Shown piece after piece: positions 24,906-33,523 of a DNA stretch of 64,000 nucleotides. The DNA is from Anaerovorax odorimutans (GTDB lineage Bacteria; Bacillota; Clostridia; Peptostreptococcales; Anaerovoracaceae), in assembly GCF_024459955.1 (NCBI RefSeq), contig NZ_JANFXK010000004.1, positions 124,001 through 188,000 of the forward strand. The letters are read 5' to 3'. The position numbers and the translations under genes were made by a program. The stretch's first letter is position 1; each line of letters begins with the position of its first letter. The notes under the pieces are model-generated. The model was not told the DNA's origin and searched no databases. It saw only the letters and a list, made by a program, of their open reading frames with translations.

Positions 24906-26198
24906 TTATACCAGATTTGCGTTGATTATTCCAATATCATTTCTGTACTGCATTCCATCAAAGGAGATTCGCTTTACATTATCGAAGGCTTTTGCTCTTG
25001 CCTGCTCGTGGGTATCGCCCGTTGCCGTAACGCCCAGTACCCGGCCTCCGGAAGTTACCACCGCGCTGCGGCAGGAATTTTCATCGCACAGATGCTGGGA
25101 GGCAGTGCCGGCATGGAACACGACCACGTCTTCATCGACCTTATCCAGCCCCTTGATTTCTTTGCCCTTTTCATAGCTTCCCGGATATCCGCCGGAAGCC
25201 AGCACAACGCATACGGCCTTTTTATCGCTCCATTTGATCTCTACATCAGCCAGCTTATTTTGTGTCACTGCCAGAAAAATATCGAGCAGGTCGCTGTCCA
25301 GTCTGGCCAGCACAGACTGGGCCTCCGGGTCACCGAAGCGATTGTTGAATTCAATTACTTTGGGAGCGCCTCCGGAAATCATCAAACCGATGAAAAGAAC
25401 GCCCTTAAAGTCCAGTCCATCCTCCTGAAAGCCTTTGAGGGTCGGCTCCAGAATCTCTTTTCGTATCCGTTCTTCCAGCGCTTCATCAAATACCAGGCTT
25501 GGAGAATATGTTCCCATTCCCCCTGTGTTGGGGCCTTTGTCCCCATCCAGGATTCTTTTATAGTCCTGAGCGGATTCCATGGGAACGATGGTGTTTTCAT
25601 CCACAAAGCACAGCATGGACGCTTCGATTCCCGTAAGGAATTCTTCCACTACCACCTTGTCTCCGGCACTGCCAAAGACCCGGTCGCCCATCATTTCCTC
25701 AATGGCTGCCTTTGCGTCCTCTTCATTCTCAGCGATGACAACGCCCTTGCCCGCCGCCAGCCCATCGGCTTTCAGCACCATCGGATAGCCAAAGAGACCC
25801 ACTGCGTCCAAAAGCTCCTGCTTGTCGGTGAATTCCTTGTATCCCGCCGTAGGGATTCTGTGTCTCTCTAAAAAGCTTTTGGTAAAGGATTTGCTGGCTT
25901 CCAGCTGAGAACATTTTTTATTTGGCCCAAAGGCAGTGATTCCCGCCTTTTCCATTTCATCCACAATTCCCATAGCCAGCGGCACTTCCGGTCCGATGAC
26001 CGCCAGATCGATCTGATGATCTTTAGCAAAGGCGCGGAGGCCTTCAATATCCTCGGCCTTAATGGCAACACACTCGGCGTCCAGAGCAATTCCCGCATTG
26101 CCCGGTGCGCAATAAATTTTATCTACTTTCGGGCTCTGGGCCAGCTTCCACACGATGGCGTGTTCTCTGCCGCCGCCGCCCACAACTAATACTCTCAT
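24906..26198 (-). CDS. purD: Phosphoribosylamine-glycine ligase
   Basis: ATP-grasp enzyme for step 2 of purine synthesis: phosphoribosylamine + glycine to GAR. 430 residues, normal length. The N-terminal domain begins MRVLVVGGGGREHAI; the ATP-grasp part has KADGLAAGKGVVIA, MGTYSPS and the metal/ADP segment VIEFNNRFGDPEAQ. It lies 15 bp after purH in the operon; an AGGAG site precedes the ATG. Confidence 0.97.
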   Translation of the reverse strand: MRVLVVGGGGREHAIVWKLAQSPKVDKIYCAPGNAGIALDAECVAIKAEDIEGLRAFAKDHQIDLAVIGPEVPLAMGIVDEMEKAGITAFGPNKKCSQLEASKSFTKSFLERHRIPTAGYKEFTDKQELLDAVGLFGYPMVLKADGLAAGKGVVIAENEEDAKAAIEEMMGDRVFGSAGDKVVVEEFLTGIEASMLCFVDENTIVPMESAQDYKRILDGDKGPNTGGMGTYSPSLVFDEALEERIRKEILEPTLKGFQEDGLDFKGVLFIGLMISGGAPKVIEFNNRFGDPEAQSVLARLDSDLLDIFLAVTQNKLADVEIKWSDKKAVCVVLASGGYPGSYEKGKEIKGLDKVDEDVVVFHAGTASQHLCDENSCRSAVVTSGGRVLGVTATGDTHEQARAKAFDNVKRISFDGMQYRNDIGIINANLV

Positions 26199-26213
26199 AT
26201 GCCTCTCCTGAAC

Positions 26214-27749
26214 TTAATGTTTGAAATGACGGACTCCGCAGAATACCATAGCGATACCCAGCTCGTTGGCCTTATCGATGGATTCCTGATCTCTCATGGA
26301 ACCTCCCGGCTGGATGATGGCCGTAATTCCCGCCGCTGCCGCTGCGGTTACGCAATCGTCGAAGGGGAAGAAAGCATCCGATGCCAGCACCGCGCCTTTG
26401 AGCGAAGAGTTGGCCTGACGAATGGCGTTTTCCACTGCCCAGATACGGTTCACCTGTCCCGGTCCGATGCCTACGGTAGCCTGATCCCTGGCGATAACGA
26501 TACCATTGGATTTAATGTGCTTGACAACCTTCATCGCCAGCTTCATGTCTTCCATTTCCTTTTCAGTCGGAATCCGGTCTGTCACCACCTTCAGCTCCGC
26601 TTCGTCAAAGAGTATGTCATCGGTTCCCTGTACCAGCAGGCCGCCGCTGACCTTTTTAATATCAATCTGCCCCTCCGGTCCCTTGTCGCCGATATCTTCC
26701 AGCTTGAGCAGGCGGATATTCTTTTTCTGTGTGAGGATGTCCATAGCTTCTTTGGTGAAATCCGGCGCAATGACGATCTCAATGAAGATCTTGTTGATCT
26801 CTTCCGCCGTAGGCCCGTCGATGGGACGGTTAGCCGCTACGATTCCTCCGAAAATGGAAGTCGGGTCGCAGTCGTATGCCTTTTTATAGGCGCTCAGGAT
26901 ATCGAATCCGGTTCCCACGCCGCATGGATTAGCATGTTTTACCGCCACTACCGTCGGCTCTGTAAATTCTTTCAGCGCTGCCAGGGCTCCGTTGGTGTCA
27001 TTGATATTATTGAAAGAAAGCTCTTTGCCGTGCAGCTGCTCAGCTCTAACCAGGCTTCCGGCGGCCGGCTGAATTTCTTTATAGTAAGACGCCTTCTGGT
27101 GGGGATTTTCTCCGTAGCGCAGCTCCTGCACCTTTTCAAAGGTCAAGGTGAGGTTATCCGGCAGCTCGCCGTCGATCTGTTTTCTCAGATAATCGGAGAT
27201 CATGGCGTCGTAAGCGGCCGTATGCTGGAAAACCTTCAGCGCCAGCCTGTATTTCGTGTCATAGGAAACCGTCTTGTTTTCCTTCAGCTCTTCGATGACT
27301 TTCCCGTAATCCGCAGGATCGCAAACTACAACCACGTCCCGGTGATTTTTCGCTGCCGAACGGAGCATGGTCGGTCCTCCGATATCAATATTTTCAATGG
27401 CGTCTTCCAGAGTCACGCCCGGCTTTAAGATCGTCTCCTTGAATGGATACAGATTGATGGCAACAATGTCGATCGTTTCGATGTTCAGATCCGCCAGCTG
27501 CTTCATATGATCCGGCTTGTCCCGCATAGCCAGAATTCCTCCGTGTACCGCCGGGTGGAGGGTCTTGACTCTTCCGTCCAGACATTCGGGAAACCCGGTT
27601 ACTTCTGAAATACCGATCACATCTACGCCGTTGTCCGCCAGCCGCTTGTGGGTTCCTCCCGTGGAAATGATCTTTACGCCTAATTTTTCAAGTTCCTGCG
27701 CGAATTCTACGATTCCGCTCTTATCCGAAACACTAAGTAATGCTCTCAT
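26214..27749 (-). CDS. purH: Bifunctional AICAR formyltransferase / IMP cyclohydrolase
   Basis: Catalyses the last two steps to IMP. 511 residues: an N-terminal MGS-like IMP cyclohydrolase domain (about 1-195; starts [15 protein letters not shown] and has [25 protein letters not shown]) and a C-terminal AICARFT domain with the Lys-His pair in [22 protein letters not shown] and SDAFFPFDD. The end [10 protein letters not shown] is typical. It follows the PurF paralogue by 6 bp. The transformylase activity is duplicated by the separate gene at 21.1-22.3 kb. Confidence 0.97.
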   Translation of the reverse strand: MRALLSVSDKSGIVEFAQELEKLGVKIISTGGTHKRLADNGVDVIGISEVTGFPECLDGRVKTLHPAVHGGILAMRDKPDHMKQLADLNIETIDIVAINLYPFKETILKPGVTLEDAIENIDIGGPTMLRSAAKNHRDVVVVCDPADYGKVIEELKENKTVSYDTKYRLALKVFQHTAAYDAMISDYLRKQIDGELPDNLTLTFEKVQELRYGENPHQKASYYKEIQPAAGSLVRAEQLHGKELSFNNINDTNGALAALKEFTEPTVVAVKHANPCGVGTGFDILSAYKKAYDCDPTSIFGGIVAANRPIDGPTAEEINKIFIEIVIAPDFTKEAMDILTQKKNIRLLKLEDIGDKGPEGQIDIKKVSGGLLVQGTDDILFDEAELKVVTDRIPTEKEMEDMKLAMKVVKHIKSNGIVIARDQATVGIGPGQVNRIWAVENAIRQANSSLKGAVLASDAFFPFDDCVTAAAAAGITAIIQPGGSMRDQESIDKANELGIAMVFCGVRHFKH

Positions 27750-27755
27750 TTTTCA

Positions 27756-29174
27756 TTATTCCTTTCCGTTCCAACAATAAGTGCAAAGGTTACAGCTGTC
27801 CACGCCAATAGCCTCTATGGTATCCTCCAGGTTCTGGAATTTCAGGCTGTCAAATTCAAGCCTGCTGCGGATTTCCTCGACCATTGCCTCATGCTTTTGG
27901 CTGTTGCTGTCCGCGTATTCCGCCAAAAGCTCTTCCGGAATTTCATCCCCTTCGATTTTTTCCAAGTGTTTAATTACCCGGCGGGTGATTAACTCCATAT
28001 CGCTGACTGAGCGGGAAAAATTGAGGAATTTGCATCCGTACATGATCGGCGGACAGGCCGAGCGGACGTGGATCTCCTTGGCGCCGTTGTCAATGAGGTA
28101 GGACACGGTTTCTGAAAGCTGCGTTCCCCTTACAATGGAGTCGTCTACCAAAACGAACTTTTTATCCCGGATGATCTGGAATACAGGCACCAGCTTCATT
28201 TTGGCGATCAGATTACGGGCCTTCTGGTTCTGGGGCATAAAGCTCCGGGGCCAGGTCGGCGTATATTTAATCAATGGCCTTGCGTATGGAACCCGCGATT
28301 GATTGGCGTATCCCAGGGCATGGGCGATACCGCTGTCCGGAACACCTGCCACATAGTCCACGTCCAGATCCCCGTCTCTCTGGGCCAAAAGCTCCCCGTT
28401 GCGGTTCCGCATCAGCTCTACGTTTCTGCCTTCATAGATGGAAGTGGTGTAGCCGAAATAAGTCCACATGAACGCACAGATACGCATGCCCTCCTGCGGC
28501 TCACCGACGGTCTTCTCGCTGTCGGCAGTGAGAAAGGCGATCTCCGCCGGACCCAGTTCTCTCTGGTATTTATAGCCTACATTGATGAAAGCAAAGGATT
28601 CGGAAGCCGCACAGTAGGCCCCATCCTTTTTGCCGATAATCAGGGGAGTCCTGCCGTACTTATCCCTGGCGGCATAGAGTCCCTGCCGTGTGAGAATCAG
28701 CATGGTGAGGGAGCCGTCAATTTTGGCCTGGGCAATACGGATTCCGTCTACAATATCGCGCCCCGTGGAAACCAAAGCCGCAACCAGCTCCGTATTGTTG
28801 ATGGCCCCACCGCTCATGGACATAAACTGTGTCGGACGGTCTTTCAAAAGCTCCTTCACAATTTCCTCTTTATTATTGATACGTCCCACCGTAGTGATGG
28901 CATAATCTCCCTGTCTGCTGCAGACAGTCAGCGGCTGGGGATCTCCGTCACTGATGGCGCCGATTCCCATATTGCCCTCCATCTCTTCGATGTCGCTTTC
29001 GAATTTGCTGCGAAAAGGTGAATTTTCTATATTATGAATCGAACGGTTAAAGCCGTTTTTCTGTAAAACGCACATGCCGCCGTTCTTTGTTCCTAAGTGA
29101 GAGTGGTAATCTGTTCCGAAAAACAGGTCCATTACGCAGTCCTGTTTGGAAACAAATCCAATTACTCCGCCCAT
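27756..29174 (-). CDS. PurF paralogue lacking the glutaminase cysteine
   Basis: A 472-residue protein with the two-domain build of amidophosphoribosyltransferase. The C-terminal PRTase half keeps the PRPP loop VLVDDSIVRGTQ and the iron-sulphur cysteines (MRICAFMWTYFGY, ACPPIMYGCKF, CNLCTYC). The N terminus, however, is MGGVIGFV where active PurF has a processed Cys-Gly-Val; the nucleophile is Gly. The start is firm: GGAGG lies 7 bp upstream and the gene overlaps purN. Glutamine hydrolysis is therefore unlikely; it might use ammonia, act as a partner or regulator of the normal PurF encoded three genes upstream, or make another phosphoribosyl compound. Confidence 0.85.
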   Translation of the reverse strand: MGGVIGFVSKQDCVMDLFFGTDYHSHLGTKNGGMCVLQKNGFNRSIHNIENSPFRSKFESDIEEMEGNMGIGAISDGDPQPLTVCSRQGDYAITTVGRINNKEEIVKELLKDRPTQFMSMSGGAINNTELVAALVSTGRDIVDGIRIAQAKIDGSLTMLILTRQGLYAARDKYGRTPLIIGKKDGAYCAASESFAFINVGYKYQRELGPAEIAFLTADSEKTVGEPQEGMRICAFMWTYFGYTTSIYEGRNVELMRNRNGELLAQRDGDLDVDYVAGVPDSGIAHALGYANQSRVPYARPLIKYTPTWPRSFMPQNQKARNLIAKMKLVPVFQIIRDKKFVLVDDSIVRGTQLSETVSYLIDNGAKEIHVRSACPPIMYGCKFLNFSRSVSDMELITRRVIKHLEKIEGDEIPEELLAEYADSNSQKHEAMVEEIRSRLEFDSLKFQNLEDTIEAIGVDSCNLCTYCWNGKE

Positions 29175-29755
29175 TGATTGCCTCCTTCTTTCTCTGGCAG
29201 TTCTGCCATTACCTTCTTGATTCCTTCTGCTAAAATTACATGCTCTGTTTCAAGTACTCTGGCGGCCAAAGTATCCGCCGTATCGCCGGGCTTCACCGGG
29301 ACCTCTCTTTGAAGGATAATCTCCCCGGTGTCTACGCCCTCGTCCACAAAATGCACGGTAGCTCCGGAAACAGATTCGCCTCCGTCCAGCACGGCCTGAT
29401 GCACCCGCTTGCCGTAAAAACCCTTGCCGCAGTATTTTGGAATCAGGGACGGATGGATATTGATGATCCGCTTGCGGTAGGCATCGATCACCGCCGGTTC
29501 CAGCACCTTCATATAGCCCGCCAGCACCACCAGATCGGTCTCCGCCTCGGCCAGCTCCTGCAGCAGCCTGCCGGTCTCCTTAACCACTTTTCCCTTGATT
29601 CCGGCTTTTGCGGCCCGCTCCAGGGCATAAACCCCTTCTCTGCTGGCGATGACCTGAACGATTCTGGCGCCTTCCAGTTCCCCGCCCTGAATCTTATCGA
29701 TAAGCGCCTGCAGATTGGTGCCGCCGCCGGAAACCAGCACGGAAATATTCACCAT
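29162..29755 (-). CDS. purN: Phosphoribosylglycinamide formyltransferase
   Basis: Folate-dependent GAR transformylase, step 3 of purine synthesis. 197 residues. It has the N-terminal phosphate-binding VLVSGGGTNLQALID, the catalytic Asn-His pair in INIHPSLIPKYCGKGFYG and the Asp in HFVDEGVDTG. Its ATG follows the purM stop directly (TAA then ATG one base later) and its 3' end overlaps the PurF paralogue by 13 bp, so translation is tightly coupled. Confidence 0.96.
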   Translation of the reverse strand: MVNISVLVSGGGTNLQALIDKIQGGELEGARIVQVIASREGVYALERAAKAGIKGKVVKETGRLLQELAEAETDLVVLAGYMKVLEPAVIDAYRKRIINIHPSLIPKYCGKGFYGKRVHQAVLDGGESVSGATVHFVDEGVDTGEIILQREVPVKPGDTADTLAARVLETEHVILAEGIKKVMAELPEKEGGNQWAE

Positions 29756-30805
29756 TTATTTGTCCTCCAAAATCACTTTATCGTCATCGGTTTTAACTAC
29801 CTGACCGATAATGTCCGCAGTCTCGCCGGCGCCGCGCAGCGCCTTTACCACTGCGTCCGCGTCTTTGGCATCTACGATCATCATCATTCCCACACCCATG
29901 TTAAAGGTGGAAAACATTTCCGTCTTTTCAATGTTTCCGCATTTTTTAATGTAGGGGAAGATCGGCGGCACCTTCCATGTGCCGATTTTAATTTTGGCGG
30001 CCAGGCCTTCCGGCAGAATCCGCGGGATATTTTCAAAGAATCCTCCGCCTGTGATGTGGACGATTCCGTTGACTTCGTATTTGGGAAGAACCGCGTTGCA
30101 GGCATTGGCATAGATCTTGGTCGGAGTCAGCAGTGCTTCGCCCAGGCTCATGCCCAGCTCTTCCACATGGTCCCTGACGTCCATTTCCATCTTATCAAAG
30201 AAAACCTTTCTTACCAGGGAGTAGCCGTTGCTGTGGATTCCGCTGGAAGCGATTCCCACGATCACGTTCCCTTCGGCTACCTTATCTCCTGTAATGATCT
30301 TCTCTTTGTCCACCATACCTACTGAAAAACCGGCCATATCGTATTCGCCTTCGCTGTAAAAGTCCGGCATTTCCGCGGTTTCTCCACCTACAAGCGCGCT
30401 TCCCGCCTGACGGCAGCCTTCCGCGATTCCTTTCACAATGTCGGCGATCTTCTCCGCTTTTACCTTTCCCGTGGCGATGTAATCCAGGAAAAAGAGCGGC
30501 TTGGCTCCCTGACAGAGCACATCGTTGACGCACATGGCCACGCAGTCAATCCCTACGGTGTCATGCTTGTCCATGAGAAAAGCGATTTTCAGCTTTGTTC
30601 CAACTCCATCGGTGCCGGATACCAGGACCGGCTGTTTCATTGCGGCCACGTCGATCTGAAAAAGGCTGCCGAAGCTGCCCAGACCTGTGAGAACATTCTC
30701 ATTAAAGGTCCTTTTCACATGATCTTTCATCAGGGATACCGCCCGTTCGCCTTCCTTTGTATCTACACCCGCATCCTTGTAGGTCAGTTTTTTCATATCA
30801 TCCAT
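29756..30805 (-). CDS. purM: Phosphoribosylformylglycinamidine cyclo-ligase
   Basis: AIR synthetase, step 5: closes the imidazole ring with ATP. 349 residues. Motifs: SGTDGVGTKLKIAF, HDTVGIDCVAMCVNDVLCQG, GGETAEMPDFY (ATP/metal), and HITGGGFFENIPR. It overlaps purF by 13 bp. The start could be the first Met or the MKKLTYKD four residues on; the upstream gene contains the ribosome site either way. Confidence 0.97.
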   Translation of the reverse strand: MDDMKKLTYKDAGVDTKEGERAVSLMKDHVKRTFNENVLTGLGSFGSLFQIDVAAMKQPVLVSGTDGVGTKLKIAFLMDKHDTVGIDCVAMCVNDVLCQGAKPLFFLDYIATGKVKAEKIADIVKGIAEGCRQAGSALVGGETAEMPDFYSEGEYDMAGFSVGMVDKEKIITGDKVAEGNVIVGIASSGIHSNGYSLVRKVFFDKMEMDVRDHVEELGMSLGEALLTPTKIYANACNAVLPKYEVNGIVHITGGGFFENIPRILPEGLAAKIKIGTWKVPPIFPYIKKCGNIEKTEMFSTFNMGVGMMMIVDAKDADAVVKALRGAGETADIIGQVVKTDDDKVILEDK

Positions 30806-32244
30806 GGTTCATCCTCCAGTTCCATGTCCAGTTCCGGCAGCCTTATGGGATACTCTCCCGTAAAGCAGGCCGTACATACCTTATCTTCACCCATTCCAAT
30901 GGCTTTCAGCATACCTTCCACGCTGAGATAGCCCAGAGAATCCGCACCGGTCTTTCTGCGGATCTCTTCCACGGAATGGGCTGCTGCAATCAGTTTACTC
31001 TTATCAGGCGTATCGATTCCGAAAAAGCAGGGGTCGGTGACCGGTGGAGACGCCACTCGCAGGTGAACCTCTCTGGCACCGGCGTCTTTGAGCATTTGGA
31101 CGATTTTGCCGCTGGTGGTTCCCCGTACTACCGAGTCATCCACCATGATGATCCTCTTGCCCTCCACGTTATCCTTGAGCACATTTAGCTTGAGCTTTAC
31201 GGAAAGCTCGCGCATCCGCTGGTCCGGCTGAATGAAAGTCCTTCCCACATAGCGGTTTTTAATCAGTCCTTCTCCATAGGGAATTCCCGATTCCTCCGCA
31301 TAGCCGATGGCGGCCACCGTCCCTGAATCGGGAACGGAAATGACCATGTCCGCCGCTACGGGACATTCTCTTGCCAGGATCCTGCCGCATTCGCTCCGGG
31401 CCGTATAAACGCCGATCTTGTCCAGCCTGCTGTCCGGCCTTGAAAAATAAACGTATTCAAAAGCGCAGGACGCCCGTCTCTCCCGGGGCCCATAGCTGAA
31501 GGATTTCAGCTCTCCCTTTTCAATCACAATCATTTCACCCGGCGCCACGTCCCGCAGGAGCTGTGCTCCCAGTACCGGGAAAACGCAGCTTTCCGACGCC
31601 AGCACAAAACCCTCGTCATTCCTGCCGATGCATAAGGGCCGTATTCCGTTGGGGTCCCGCACGCCGATCAGCTTATCGCCCGCAGTGATAACCAGGGCAT
31701 AACCGCCCCGGATCACATCCAGCGTTTTAGTAACTGCTTCTTCAATTGTCCCTTCATTTCCGTATCTGGCAATGAGGGCCGCGATCACTTCCGAATCAAT
31801 ACCTGTCTGAAATTTGACGCCGTCATCCTGCAGGTTCTTGCGCAGGATATGGGCGTTCACTAAATTTCCGTTATGGGCCAGCGCTACCGCTCCGCCTCTG
31901 TAATAGGCCACCAGAGGCATGGCGTTGACGGCATGGCTTTCACCCGCCGTAGAATAGCGCACATGGCCGATGGCAATATCCCCCTGCAGCCGTCCGATGA
32001 TCTCATCGTTAAAGATCTCCTGGACCAGGCCCATGTCCTTATAATACCGGATTTTTCCGCCCCTGTTGGAAGCAATTCCCGCGCTCTCCTGTCCCCTGTG
32101 CTGCAGAGCGTGCAATCCGAAATAGACGCCGCGGGCAATGTCTTCTTTTCCCGGAGCATATACGCCTACGACGCCGCATTCGTCATGAAACTTCTCATCC
32201 TCGAGCAGTCTGTCCAGCCGATATTCTGTTTTTCTCTCTTTCAT
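30793..32244 (-). CDS. purF: Amidophosphoribosyltransferase
   Basis: First committed step: PRPP + glutamine to phosphoribosylamine. 483 residues. A 22-residue propeptide precedes the Ntn nucleophile Cys23 in HDECGVVGVY; HALQHRGQESAGI, NGNLVN and SEVIAALIARY belong to the glutaminase domain. The PRTase domain has IIMVDDSVVRGTTS. Cysteines in ASCAFEYVY, DPCFFGID and CTACFTGEYP suit the Bacillus-type 4Fe-4S cluster. This is the functional copy, in contrast to the Gly-substituted paralogue further along the same operon. Confidence 0.97.
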   Translation of the reverse strand: MKERKTEYRLDRLLEDEKFHDECGVVGVYAPGKEDIARGVYFGLHALQHRGQESAGIASNRGGKIRYYKDMGLVQEIFNDEIIGRLQGDIAIGHVRYSTAGESHAVNAMPLVAYYRGGAVALAHNGNLVNAHILRKNLQDDGVKFQTGIDSEVIAALIARYGNEGTIEEAVTKTLDVIRGGYALVITAGDKLIGVRDPNGIRPLCIGRNDEGFVLASESCVFPVLGAQLLRDVAPGEMIVIEKGELKSFSYGPRERRASCAFEYVYFSRPDSRLDKIGVYTARSECGRILARECPVAADMVISVPDSGTVAAIGYAEESGIPYGEGLIKNRYVGRTFIQPDQRMRELSVKLKLNVLKDNVEGKRIIMVDDSVVRGTTSGKIVQMLKDAGAREVHLRVASPPVTDPCFFGIDTPDKSKLIAAAHSVEEIRRKTGADSLGYLSVEGMLKAIGMGEDKVCTACFTGEYPIRLPELDMELEDEPWMI

Positions 32245-32260
32245 CCCTTTTCCCCTGAAT

Positions 32261-32965
32261 TTATTTTTGTACTCGTTTCAGCACTTCCTGGTAGGTCTCT
32301 TCCACATTGCCCAGGTCCCTTCTGAAACGGTCTTTGTCCATCTTTTCGTTGGTCTTCACGTCCCAGAGTCTGCAAGTATCGGGAGAGACTTCGTCCGCCA
32401 GGATTACTTCTCCGTCATAAAGGCCAAACTCAATCTTAAAGTCGATGAGTTTCAATCCTTTTTCCAGGAAGAATTCTTTCATGGTCTCGTTAACGACAGC
32501 TGTATATTTTTTGATGGTTTCGATCTGCTCTTCTGTGGCAAGTCCCAGGGCCAGAGCGTGGGATTCGCACATGAGCGGATCGCCCAGGTCATCGTTCTTA
32601 TAGGAGAATTCGAAGGTCGGATTCTCGAACACAATGCCCTCTTCCACGCCGTATCTCTTAGCGAAGGAACCGGCGGAAACGTTTCTGGTGATTACTTCCA
32701 GAGGTAAAATTTCAACAGCCTTTACTACAGTTTCCCTGTCGCTCAGCTGCTCCACGAAATGAGTGGGAACGCCCTTCTGTTCCAGCAGCTGGAACACGAT
32801 GTTGCTCATTACGTTGTTTACTGCGCCCTTACCTGCGATCTGGCCTTTCTTTTCGCCGTTGAAAGCCGTGGCGTCGTCTTTGTATTCTACGATATACAGT
32901 TTCGGATCATCTGTTTTGAAAACTTTCTTTGCTTTTCCCTCATAGAGCTGTTCTAATTTTTTCAT
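32261..32965 (-). CDS. purC: SAICAR synthetase
   Basis: Ligates aspartate to CAIR with ATP (step 8 in order of reaction). 234 residues, standard. Landmarks: LYEGKAKKVFKTDDP at the N terminus, VRNVSAGS-type segment (here TRNVSAGSFAKRYGV), LIDFKIEFGL and ILADEVSPDTCRLWD. It sits 15 bp after purE and 16 bp before purF. purB, needed for the next step, is not in the window. Confidence 0.97.
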   Translation of the reverse strand: MKKLEQLYEGKAKKVFKTDDPKLYIVEYKDDATAFNGEKKGQIAGKGAVNNVMSNIVFQLLEQKGVPTHFVEQLSDRETVVKAVEILPLEVITRNVSAGSFAKRYGVEEGIVFENPTFEFSYKNDDLGDPLMCESHALALGLATEEQIETIKKYTAVVNETMKEFFLEKGLKLIDFKIEFGLYDGEVILADEVSPDTCRLWDVKTNEKMDKDRFRRDLGNVEETYQEVLKRVQK

Positions 32966-32980
32966 TGGTATTTCCTCCCT

Positions 32981-33493
32981 TTATTTATCTGAAATAATGA
33001 CTTTCTGTTCCGGCGGCGCGTTGAATTCCTCGTCCAGCTTGATAATATCTTCTTCCATCTTCTTCTTGTAATCTTTGATGGCCTGTCTCAGCTGTGGGTA
33101 TTTGGTGCTGAGGATCTGCACGGCCAGAAGTCCGGCGTTTTCAGCTCCGTCAACCGCCACGGTGGCAACAGGCACGCCCTTTGGCATCTGCACCACGGAG
33201 AGCAGGGAATCCAGTCCGTCCAGAGTGCTGGATTTCATTGGGATTCCAATTACCGGCAGCGGAGTCGTAGCAGCCAGAACGCCTGCCAGATGCGCGGCTT
33301 TTCCCGCAGCTGCGATGATTACTTCAAATCCCTTTTCCTCTGCCGTGGCGGCAAAGTCTTCGGCTACTCTCGGTGTTCTGTGCGCGGAAATAATTCTGGT
33401 TTCTGTCTCCACATTGAAATGTTTTAAAATATCTTCGGCTTTCTGTACCACCGGGTAGTCGGATTTACTGCCCATAATAATTGCTACTTTCAC
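32981..33493 (-). CDS. purE: 5-(carboxyamino)imidazole ribonucleotide mutase / AIR carboxylase PurE
   Basis: 170 residues. Contains GSKSDYPVVQKA, ISAHRTPRVAEDFA, AAAGKAAHLAGVLAA and SLLSVVQMPKGVPVATVA, the substrate and phosphate loops of PurE. The loop reads GKAAHLAG rather than the GGAAHLPG of PurK-dependent enzymes, and no purK gene is in this operon, so the protein may carboxylate AIR directly or the PurK is elsewhere; the sequence alone does not decide. It follows purL by 30 bp. Confidence 0.94.
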   Translation of the reverse strand: MKVAIIMGSKSDYPVVQKAEDILKHFNVETETRIISAHRTPRVAEDFAATAEEKGFEVIIAAAGKAAHLAGVLAATTPLPVIGIPMKSSTLDGLDSLLSVVQMPKGVPVATVAVDGAENAGLLAVQILSTKYPQLRQAIKDYKKKMEEDIIKLDEEFNAPPEQKVIISDK

Positions 33494-33523
33494 TTCTATT
33501 ACCTCCTGATTATACTTACTCTG

